Part shown: positions 1-5,047 of the stretch, piece after piece
Numbering within the stretch: the first letter of the stretch is position 1
How the letters are laid out: each line of letters begins with the position of its first letter
Source: Betaproteobacteria bacterium UBA2592
GTDB lineage: Bacteria; Pseudomonadota; Gammaproteobacteria; Burkholderiales; Rhodocyclaceae
Length of the DNA: 5,047 nucleotides
Direction: 5' to 3'
NCBI GenBank assembly: GCA_002340095.1
Contig: DDKS01000029.1
Coordinates: forward strand, 1-5,047
Position numbers and translations under genes: made by a program
The notes under the pieces: generated by a model
The model's database searches: none
Told to the model about the DNA's origin: nothing
The model's input: the letters and a program-made list of their open reading frames with translations, nothing else

Positions 1-864
1 CTTGTCGGCATCGGCCCGGGTGACCAACCGGCCTTCCACGGCGGCACGGGCCAGCATGGCGGCATCGTCGGTCATGGACTGGACGGCCTGCTGGACGGAT
101 TCCACGGCCCGCACGACCTCGCCCACTTCATCCTTGGCGTCGGACTTGAGATCGAACTTGAAGTCGCCGGCCGCCATCTTCCGGGCAGCATCCACCACCT
201 GGGAGACGGGCTGGGTGATGGCCCTGGCCACGATGAACCCGACCAGGGCGGCCAACACCGTGGCGGCCACGGCCAGGGAGATGATCAGGGTCTGGGCGCG
301 AGCCACGGTTTCCTGGGCGTCCTTGCCCTGTTGCTCCACCAGTTCGGTCTGGAAGTCGATCAGCTTCATGGCCGCATCCATGTAGGTGGTCTGGGTGGTG
401 CGCAACTCGCCGAACATCAGGCGGGTGGCCTCTTCCCGTTTGCCGGCCTTGACCAGTTCGATGAAGTTGCCCAGATGAGCCCGGTATTCGCTGCGTGCCT
501 TGCTCATCATGTCGAACAGTTCCCGGCCCCGGGGCAGGTTCAGGGTCTTGTCCAGGATTTCCATGTTTTTGGTGATGATGGCGCTGGCACCATCCGGGCC
601 GGTGATCCGCTCAATTTCCTGCTTGATGTTGGCCTCGCTCGGATCGAGCAGCATGTTCCGGGTGGAGCGGGCCACGACGTTGATGTTGTCGATGATGGCG
701 TTGGCTTGCACGGTCTTGGGGAAACGGTCGTTGACCAGGTTGTCCACCCCCTTGTTCAGTTCGTTCAGCTGGCTGATGCCGATGGCTGACACAGTGATGA
801 GGAAGAGGATGGCAATGGCAAAGCCAAGGCCGATCTTCGTGCCGATTTTCAGGTTCTTGAGCAT
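1..864 (-). CDS. Methyl-accepting chemotaxis protein, 4HB sensor plus HAMP (C-terminal part outside window)
   Basis: Inner-membrane chemoreceptor that would sense a periplasmic signal and control CheA. The frame is open from the ATG at 864-862 to the left edge, giving 288 residues. It starts MLKNLKIGTKIGLGF and has TM1 at about residues 11-30, a helical periplasmic region at about 31-190 that resembles the four-helix-bundle MCP sensor, TM2 at about 192-214, and a HAMP domain at about 212-265 (ARAITQPV, then a DEVGEV segment). The last residues, EGRLVTRADADK, match the linker often found between HAMP and the signalling domain in proteobacterial receptors. The CheA-binding tip lies outside the window. 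GGAGA at 878-874, nine bases from the ATG, supports this start. The gene follows cheA by 35 bases in the same direction, so cotranscription is likely. The ligand cannot be inferred. The partial state is due only to the window edge. Confidence 0.93.
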   Translation of the reverse strand, partial: MLKNLKIGTKIGLGFAIAILFLITVSAIGISQLNELNKGVDNLVNDRFPKTVQANAIIDNINVVARSTRNMLLDPSEANIKQEIERITGPDGASAIITKNMEILDKTLNLPRGRELFDMMSKARSEYRAHLGNFIELVKAGKREEATRLMFGELRTTQTTYMDAAMKLIDFQTELVEQQGKDAQETVARAQTLIISLAVAATVLAALVGFIVARAITQPVSQVVDAARKMAAGDFKFDLKSDAKDEVGEVVRAVESVQQAVQSMTDDAAMLARAAVEGRLVTRADADK

Positions 865-873
865 GATGGGGCT

Positions 874-878
874 TCTCC
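874..878 (-). promoter_or_regulatory. Ribosome binding site of the 4HB receptor gene
   Basis: GGAGA on the minus strand, nine bases before the ATG at 864-862. It lies in the 35-base gap after cheA (865-899), the widest spacer here. The gap shows no terminator hairpin and no obvious promoter boxes, so read-through from cheA is the simplest reading. Confidence 0.6.
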
Positions 879-899
879 GGTTGGCAGCAGGATTCGGAT

Positions 900-3106
900 T
901 CAGTTGTTACAGGCGGTGAGCAGGCGGTTGGTGTTGCGCATCCGGGCTTCTTCGGCATTGGCGCAGCGCTGGATGAGGGCCTGGACATCGAGGATCAGGG
1001 CGACCTCGCCACTGCCCAGGATGGTGGAGCCGCCGATTCCCTTGAGGTGCTTGAAGAGATTTCCCAGGGGTTTGATGACGGTCTGGAACTCCCCCAGCAG
1101 CTGATCCACCACGATGCCGGCCTTCTGGCCGGCGAACTGGACCACCACCACATTTTCCCGTTGGGGGATGTCGCCTTCGATGGCAAAGATTTCCCGCAGG
1201 CGCACGAAGGGCAGCACCTCCCCGCGCAGGTTGAGGTAGTGCTGGCTGTCCGGTTGGTCCTTGAGTTCGATGCATTCCACCACGGTGTCCAGGGGAATCA
1301 CGTAGGCCGATTTGTCGACCCCGACCAGGAAGCCGTCGATGATGGCCAGGGTGAGCGGCAGGCGGATGGTGAAGGTGGAGCCCTGGCCCTCATGGGTGGT
1401 GACCTCCACCGTACCCCGCAGGGACTGGATGTTGCGGCGCACCACATCCATGCCGACGCCCCGGCCGGACAGATTGGAGACTTTCTCCATGGTGGAGAAG
1501 CCCGGTTCGAAGATGAGATTCACGATTTCCTGGTCGGACAGGCTTTGGCCGGGCTGGACAATCCCTTTTTCGATGGCTTTGGCCAGGATGCGGTCCTTCT
1601 TCAGGCCGCCACCGTCATCGGAGACCTCGATGACGATGCTGCCCGAGTCATGGTAGGCATTGAGGGCGACCCGGCCCTGTTCCGGCTTGCCGGCAGCGGC
1701 GCGCACGGCAGCGGGCTCGATGCCGTGGTCCAGGGCGTTGCGCACCAGATGCATGAGGGGGTCACCGATCTTTTCCACCACCGACTTGTCCAGCTCGGTT
1801 TCACCCCCGGAAATGACCAGCTCGATATTCTTGCCCAGTTCCTTGGAAACATCGCGCACCACCCGCTGGAAGCGGTTGAAGGTTTCGCCGATCTGCACCA
1901 TGCGCAGCTGCAAGGCCGAGTCACGGATGTCTTCCACCAGGCGGGAAAGGATGGAGGTGGCTTCCACCAGGTCGGTCTGGCCGCTGCGATTGGCCAGCAG
2001 ATTGGTGGAGGCCCCGGCGATCACCAGCTCACCCACCAGATCGATCAATTGGTCGAGCTTGTCGGCCTGGACCCGGATCATCCGGGATTCCTTCGCTTTT
2101 TTCTCGCTCACCTGAGCCTGCTTGCCGACGGCCGCATCCACCAGGCTCTTTTGCACCACCTTCTGTTCCACCAGGATCTCGCCCAGCTGGGGCGGCGGCG
2201 CTGCCTCCTTCTCGTTTTCTGTGGGCGCGCTGGCCTGCTGCTGCAGATGCAGCGCCTCGTCGAGTTCGGACTGGGTCAGGGCGCCGCAGCGCACCAGGAT
2301 TTCTCCCAGGCGCATGTTGTCTTCCGGCAGTTCCTCGATATGTTGCAGGTATTCCGAAAGCTTGCTGTTGGGGGGCAGGATGCGCAGTTCGCACTCATCC
2401 TGAACGAAGTCGAAGACCCGTTCGATGTCGGCCTTGCTGGCCCGGGTCTGGAAGTGGATCTCGAAGCCCAGGTAGCAGGATTCCGGGTCCATCTCCTCGG
2501 CGTCGGGCATGGCGTCCGGCAGGGTTTCGATGCCGAGGATCTCGCCCAGGGTGGCGAGGTAGCGCAGGAAGGACAGGGGGTCCATGCCGCCGCGCAGGAC
2601 GTTGGGGCCGAAGCGTATCGAGATGTGCCAGCCGTCGGTGATGACTACGCCGCCTCCCGACACTTCCACCGGGGATTCGTGCTCCACCGGGACGCCGGCA
2701 TCGGCTGCGGCTGGCGTGCCGGCTTCCAGGAAACTGCCCAACCGGCCGGTCAGGCGCTCGCCCTGGCTGGCCACGTCGGGCGGGGGTTCGGGCTGGCCCG
2801 CTTCGAGCACGTCGATGAGCTGGCCCATGTGGTCGCAGCATTCGAGCAGCAGGGTGGCGAGGGGGCGCTGACGCTGATCTCCCCGTTCCGGAGCTTGTCC
2901 AGGATGTTCTCCACCTTGTGGGTGAAGGATTCGATGAAGCCGCACTCGATGACGCCCGAGGCCCCCTTGATGGTGTGGGCGGCCCGGAAGATGGCGTTGA
3001 TGTTGTCGGCGTCCTCCGGGTTCTGCTCCAGCCGCAGCAGGCCGGCCTCCATGTCCGCCAGTTGTTCCCGGCTTTCCTGCACGAAGACGCTGGTCAGTTC
3101 ATCCAT
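900..3106 (-). CDS. cheA: Chemotaxis histidine kinase CheA, complete domains but interrupted by a one-base frameshift
   Basis: Cytoplasmic kinase that autophosphorylates under receptor control and passes phosphate to CheY and CheB. The frame from ATG 3106-3104 reads an HPt domain (RAAHTIKGASG, phospho-acceptor His44), then loses homology at 2861-2865. Homology resumes at once in another frame that runs to the TGA at 902-900. Restoring one C gives a continuous 735-residue protein, a normal CheA length. Domains in that numbering: HPt 1-105; a conserved region at about 158-245 (GWHISIRFGP to ELRILPP), probably a P2-like regulator-docking or regulatory domain; two LGEILV repeats at 266-289 and 307-330; P3 dimerisation at about 340-400; P4 ATPase with N box HLVRNALDHG (453-462), G1 DDGGGL (497-502), F box FEPGFST (533-539) and G2 GRGVGMDV (548-555); CheW-like P5 at about 590-715. 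AAAGG at 3117-3113 supports the start. Read literally, the sequence encodes only a 118-residue HPt fragment with an aberrant tail, so it is either a pseudogene or a sequence error. Confidence 0.92.
2118..2189 (-). repeat. Second LGEILV repeat in the CheA P2-P3 linker
   Basis: Encodes CheA residues 307-330 (reconstructed numbering), QLGEILVEQKVVQKSLVDAA through Gln330. It aligns with the first repeat at LGEILV and at the terminal Q, but has Lys in place of the central Gly and is more diverged. It is separated from the first copy by a 17-residue Ala/Pro/Glu-rich linker. The pattern resembles half of an MshEN-type motif, though degenerate. Confidence 0.5.
2241..2312 (-). repeat. First LGEILV repeat (MshEN-like motif) in CheA
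   Basis: Encodes CheA residues 266-289, RLGEILVRCGALTQSELDEA through LHLQ. The pattern RLGxxLVxxGxLxxxxLxxxLxxQ is what I know from MshEN/GspE-N modules, where tandem 24-residue motifs bind cyclic di-GMP. Here there is one good copy, followed after 17 residues by a weaker one. The pattern is seen directly; any nucleotide binding is inference. Confidence 0.55.
2861..2865 (-). other. Frameshift site in cheA at a five-base C run
   Basis: The coding strand reads AGC GCC CCC TCG, leading into a nonsense tail that ends at 2750. With six C instead of five it reads AGC GCC CCC CTC GCC ACC CTG, giving SAPLATLLLE and joining the HPt domain to the rest of CheA without any gap in homology. The tract spans + strand GGGGG at 2861-2865. 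A one-base deletion in a homopolymer is the simplest explanation. Confidence 0.88.
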
Positions 3107-3112
3107 GGCTTG

Positions 3113-3117
3113 CCTTT
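3113..3117 (-). promoter_or_regulatory. Ribosome binding site of cheA
   Basis: AAAGG on the minus strand, six bases before the ATG at 3106-3104, within the 16-base gap that follows the STAS gene. It selects the start giving MDELTSVFVQESREQL, which is a normal beginning for a CheA HPt domain. Confidence 0.55.
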
Positions 3118-3122
3118 CGGAA

Positions 3123-3428
3123 TCAATGGGCTTCCTTGGCCGGAATCACCAGGGGGTCGCCCAGGTACGCCGCCAGGTTGCAGAAGTCGATGACGGAGCG
3201 CACGGCCTGACTGTGGGCCACGATGGTGGCTTGTTTGCCGGCTTTCTGGGCCTCGCGCTTGAGGAGGATCAGAAGCTGCAGGCCGGCGGTGTCCATCTCC
3301 GCCACCTGGGACAAGTCGAGTTCCAGGGTGTCGGCCTGGGCCAGGGCGTCCAGCAACTGGCGCTTCTGTTCCAGGGCGTGGTAGATGGTCAGGTCTTCCT
3401 GCAGGGTGAGGCGCTGGCTGGTACTCAT
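3123..3428 (-). CDS. STAS-domain protein (anti-sigma-factor-antagonist-like) in a che operon
   Basis: A 101-residue cytoplasmic protein that is essentially one STAS domain. The diagnostic segment is LELDLSQVAEMDTAGLQLL at about residues 35-53: a beta strand, then the D-T/S-x-G-L loop that precedes the helix in SpoIIAA-type proteins. Thr47 sits where SpoIIAA is phosphorylated on Ser, so switch-like phosphorylation is possible. The C-terminal part (QATIVAHSQAVRSVIDFCNL) fits the last strand and helix of the fold. No anti-sigma kinase or phosphatase is visible in the window. It starts nine bases after the MCP stop and ends 16 bases before cheA, so it is part of the che operon. Its partner could be CheA, the receptor or an unseen kinase; the sequence does not decide. 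Confidence 0.87.
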   Translation of the reverse strand: MSTSQRLTLQEDLTIYHALEQKRQLLDALAQADTLELDLSQVAEMDTAGLQLLILLKREAQKAGKQATIVAHSQAVRSVIDFCNLAAYLGDPLVIPAKEAH

Positions 3429-3432
3429 GGTG

Positions 3433-3440
3433 CTCCCTCA
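3433..3440 (-). promoter_or_regulatory. Ribosome binding site of the STAS gene overlapping the upstream stop codon
   Basis: The coding strand reads TGAGGGAGCACCATG: the purine-rich GAGGGAG overlaps the TGA of the receptor gene (3440-3438) and lies four to seven bases before the STAS ATG at 3428-3426. This arrangement suggests that the two genes are translationally coupled. Confidence 0.65.
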
Positions 3441-4715
3441 GAAAAGCTCGATCTTGCGGGTGGCTGCCGGGGGCTCCGTCCCGGTGGGGGCCAGACCGGC
3501 GGCTTCCTGGTGCGTCTGGCGCTGCTGCTCCATGACGTAGCGCTCGTACAGGGCCGACAGATGCTGGGCGATGGGGGTGTAGGTGAAGTCCGGGTCGTCG
3601 AAGGCCAGCAGCCGCTGGGCCAGCAGGTTCGCGTGTTCGTCCAGGTTGTTGAGGGCCCCGATCACCTGTTCCAGCTGCTGCCGGGTCACGTCCTGGAACT
3701 GGACGCTGGCCTGGGCTTCCATGAACATTTCGGCCAGCTTCGAACTGTTGCTCTTGATGGTGGCCAGGACGCTGGCTTCGTGCCGCATCAGTTCCTCGTA
3801 GCCATGGCTGAGGTCGGCCAGCTGCTGGGAAAACACGTTGAGCAAGGCCCGTTCCTTTTCCAGGTTGCTGTGGGAGAGTTTGTCCTGGAACTGGGTCTCG
3901 ATGCTCTGGGCCACCGACTGGATGCCCTGGTTGATCTTGTTGACCGCGGCTTCGGTTTCGGTGGAGAGCTTGCGCACCTCGTCGGCCACCACGGCGAAGC
4001 CGCGGCCGGCTTCGCCGGCCCGGGCAGCCTCGATGGCGGCGTTCAGGGCCAGCAGGTTGGTCTGGCCGGCAATGTCGCGGATCAACTGCACCAGGCTGGC
4101 CAGGGAGCGGGCCTGCTGCACCACCTGGGTCACCCGCTGCTGGTCCTGCTCGGTTTCCTCCAGGCGTTGCTGGATGTAGCGGTCCATCTTCTCCACCGTG
4201 CTCTGGTTCTGGGCGATGCGGGCTTCCGAATCCTGCACCAGGGCGGTGGATTCGCTGCTGGTGGCGGAAACGAACTGGTCCAGCTCGGTGACCACGGCGT
4301 CGATGGTGAGCAGTTTCTCGGTGATGGCGAAGGCGGCTTTCTCGGTTTCTCCGGTCACGGCGTGCAGCTGGGCGCGGATCACGTCGTTGAAGTCATGGAC
4401 GGCCTTGAGTTCGCCCGCCACCTCTTCGGAGACCTGGGCGAAGACTTCCAGCCGGGAGTTGTCCTTGGCCTGGGTACGGGACAGCCCGTACATGTAGTCC
4501 CGGAAGAAGGCCAGGGAAACCAGGCGCTGGGCCAGGTAGGCCACGACGAGGATGAGCACCGTGCCCACCGCATCGCCGAAGGGGGCGGTGAGCCCCACGG
4601 CGGGCAGCAGGACGTCGTGGAACCAGTCGTTGAGGAAATAGACCGTCAGCCCCGCAGCGGATGCAACGGCGATGAAGACCAATAGGGCGCGGCGGAAAAG
4701 GACGGATATTTCCAT
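3438..4715 (-). CDS. HAMP-less two-TM methyl-accepting chemotaxis protein with CheZ-like motif
   Basis: A 425-residue membrane receptor-like signalling protein. Two hydrophobic helices lie at about residues 8-27 and 47-68, joined by a loop of about 20 residues, so there is no room for a periplasmic sensor. No HAMP follows. A long helical region leads to the MCP tip at 211-250, with DIAGQTNLLALNAAIEAARA then GEAGRGFAVVADEVRKL, the classical CheA/CheW-binding hairpin. After the tip the sequence departs from canonical receptors. It holds two QFQD elements (275-278 and 339-342), the second in VQFQDVTRQQLEQV, which resembles the CheZ active-site helix (FQDLTGQ) with Asp342 and Gln346 four apart. 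A flexible Pro/Gln-rich tail ends in KIELF. The ATG lies six bases after the cheY stop and has no clear Shine-Dalgarno, so coupling is likely. The receptor call is firm; phosphatase activity is inference. Confidence 0.92.
   Translation of the reverse strand: MEISVLFRRALLVFIAVASAAGLTVYFLNDWFHDVLLPAVGLTAPFGDAVGTVLILVVAYLAQRLVSLAFFRDYMYGLSRTQAKDNSRLEVFAQVSEEVAGELKAVHDFNDVIRAQLHAVTGETEKAAFAITEKLLTIDAVVTELDQFVSATSSESTALVQDSEARIAQNQSTVEKMDRYIQQRLEETEQDQQRVTQVVQQARSLASLVQLIRDIAGQTNLLALNAAIEAARAGEAGRGFAVVADEVRKLSTETEAAVNKINQGIQSVAQSIETQFQDKLSHSNLEKERALLNVFSQQLADLSHGYEELMRHEASVLATIKSNSSKLAEMFMEAQASVQFQDVTRQQLEQVIGALNNLDEHANLLAQRLLAFDDPDFTYTPIAQHLSALYERYVMEQQRQTHQEAAGLAPTGTEPPAATRKIELF
3441..3455 (-). 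other. C-terminal KIELF tail peptide of the receptor
   Basis: The last five residues (421-425) follow a flexible, Gln-, Ala- and Pro-rich linker at about 397-420. A short acidic/hydrophobic terminal peptide on a tether recalls two known designs: the CheR/CheB-docking pentapeptide of receptors (NWE[ST]F) and the CheY-binding tail of CheZ (ending in LGF). KIELF lacks the Trp of the first, and its partner is unknown. Confidence 0.4.
3660..3713 (-). other. CheZ-like phosphatase motif within the receptor
   Basis: Encodes residues 335-352, AQASVQFQDVTRQQLEQVI. From memory, CheZ carries AQDFQDLTGQVIKR, in which the Asp and the Gln four residues later act on phospho-CheY. The FQDxTxQ core is preserved here (Asp342, Gln346), with Arg in place of Gly. 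Related QFQDxTRQ helices occur in other MCP-like proteins, so it may be a structural family trait rather than an active site. Confidence 0.5.
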
Positions 4716-4721
4716 GGCGTG

Positions 4722-5027
4722 TCAGCGCAGGACCAGTTTGATGGTGTTGAGCAGATCATCGGCGGTGGCCGGCTTGACGATCCAGCCGGATGCGCCGGCG
4801 GCCTTGGCCTCCAGCTTGCGGGACTGCTGCGATTCGGTGGTCAGGAAGAGGATGGGCAGAAACTTGTAGGCTGGCAGTTTGCGCACTTCCTTGATCAGTT
4901 CGATGCCATTCATGCCGGGCATGTTGAGGTCGGTGATGAGCAGGTCGACCTTGATGCCGGACTGGAACTTCTTCAGGGCCTCCTCGGCGTTGGAGGCCTT
5001 TTCGGTCGCGTATCCCGCCTTGCTGAG
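4722..5027 (-). CDS. cheY: CheY-like response regulator, N-terminus missing at the window edge
   Basis: Single-domain receiver that would carry the signal from CheA. Reading leftwards from 5027 gives LSKAGYATEKASNAEEALKK, then VDLLITDLNMPGMNGIELIK, FLPILFLTTESQ and GASGWIVKP, ending at TGA 4724-4722. The phospho-acceptor Asp is at 4931-4929 in ITDLNMPG; the conserved Thr (FLTTES) and Lys (IVKP) are present, and Trp occupies the position of E. coli CheY Tyr106. About 101 residues of a usual 120 or so are recognisable. The first strand and its acidic Asp pair are absent: upstream of LSKAGY the frame stays open but reads LFCKHP from AT-rich DNA, not a receiver N-terminus. Either an insertion or rearrangement has cut the gene or the sequence ends in an assembly junction. 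The ATG at 4922-4920 is inside the domain and not a credible start. Six bases separate it from the receptor gene. Confidence 0.88.
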   Translation of the reverse strand, partial: LSKAGYATEKASNAEEALKKFQSGIKVDLLITDLNMPGMNGIELIKEVRKLPAYKFLPILFLTTESQQSRKLEAKAAGASGWIVKPATADDLLNTIKLVLR

Positions 5028-5047
5028 AGGGTGTTTACAAAATAAAT
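5028..5047. other. AT-rich junction sequence abutting truncated cheY
   Basis: The last 17 bases (5031-5047) have only three G or C, in a window that is otherwise GC-rich, and the change coincides with the loss of CheY homology. The + strand reads GGGTGTTTACAAAATAAAT from 5029. This could be the terminal sequence of an insertion element or another rearrangement junction. Too little is present to assign a family. Confidence 0.4.

Noticed and set aside
2..919. Overlapping plus-strand open frames opposite the left receptor
   Set aside because: They are antisense to a clear 4HB-HAMP receptor and have low-complexity products without recognisable motifs.
1116..1133. Perfect 7-bp inverted repeat GCCGGCC-TTCT-GGCCGGC
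   Set aside because: It lies inside the cheA CheW-like domain and encodes the repeated AG of AGQKAG. It has no T tract and no gene boundary, so it is not a terminator.
2858..2869. Canonical programmed -1 frameshift heptamer in cheA
   Set aside because: The in-frame context (C GCC CCC or C CCC TCG) does not match X XXY YYZ, and CheA is not known to need frameshifting. Only simple P-site slippage on CCC remains possible.
900..2945. cheA starting at the ATG at 2945
   Set aside because: The first 25 or so residues of that frame (MRLHRILHPQGGEHP and on) are out-of-frame HPt sequence. The true start is at 3106 with its own ribosome binding site and a good HPt domain.
4004..4020. 7-bp inverted repeat GGCCGGC-TTC-GCCGGCC
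   Set aside because: It encodes the conserved AGEAGR of the receptor signalling tip, and protein constraint explains the symmetry.
1047..4685. A plus-strand open frame of 1212 codons antisense to cheA, the STAS gene and the receptor
   Set aside because: It runs opposite to well-supported genes, its product is rich in His, Gly, Gln and Leu as expected from the complement of GC-rich codons, and no domain is recognisable. It is a composition shadow.
4722..4922. cheY starting at the ATG at 4922
   Set aside because: This Met is in TDLNMPG, just after the phospho-acceptor Asp. Clear receiver homology continues upstream to 5027.

Overview
All genes in this window lie on the minus strand and read as one compact chemosensory (che) operon from a GC-rich proteobacterium. 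Protein style (a CheY with TDLNMPGMNGIELI and GWIVKP, a 4HB/HAMP receptor with an EGRLVTRADADK linker, a CheA with LGEIL repeats) suggests a betaproteobacterium, possibly Rhodocyclales. That assignment comes from remembered family resemblance, not from a search.

Layout in transcription order, right to left: (1) a cheY-like response regulator (5027-4722) whose N-terminus is missing: homology stops about 20 bases inside the window edge, where the sequence turns abruptly AT-rich; (2) a 425-residue two-helix membrane receptor (4715-3438) with a classical MCP signalling tip, no HAMP and no extracellular sensor domain, plus a CheZ-like FQDxTxQ motif and a C-terminal KIELF peptide; (3) a 101-residue STAS-domain protein (3428-3123); (4) cheA (3106-900), complete in all domains but broken by an apparent one-base loss in a run of five C (five G on the + strand, 2861-2865); (5) the first 288 residues of a conventional 4HB-HAMP methyl-accepting receptor (864 to beyond position 1). 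Gaps are 6, 9, 16 and 35 bases, with no terminator-like structure between genes. The promoter should lie beyond the right edge, and the rest of the operon (cheW, cheR, cheD or cheB would be expected) beyond the left edge.

How the genes fit together: the receptors would control CheA autophosphorylation on His44, CheA would phosphorylate the CheY-like protein, and a phosphatase is needed to reset the signal. No cheZ, cheC or cheX is visible in the window, so the CheZ-like motif in the receptor directly downstream of cheY is the most interesting lead. The STAS protein is an uncommon partner whose role cannot be read from the sequence. If both the CheA frameshift and the CheY truncation are real mutations rather than sequencing or assembly artefacts, this copy of the pathway would be inactive.

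There is no gene-free stretch longer than 35 bases. I saw no RNA gene, CRISPR array or complete mobile element. Long plus-strand open frames are antisense shadows of the che genes.
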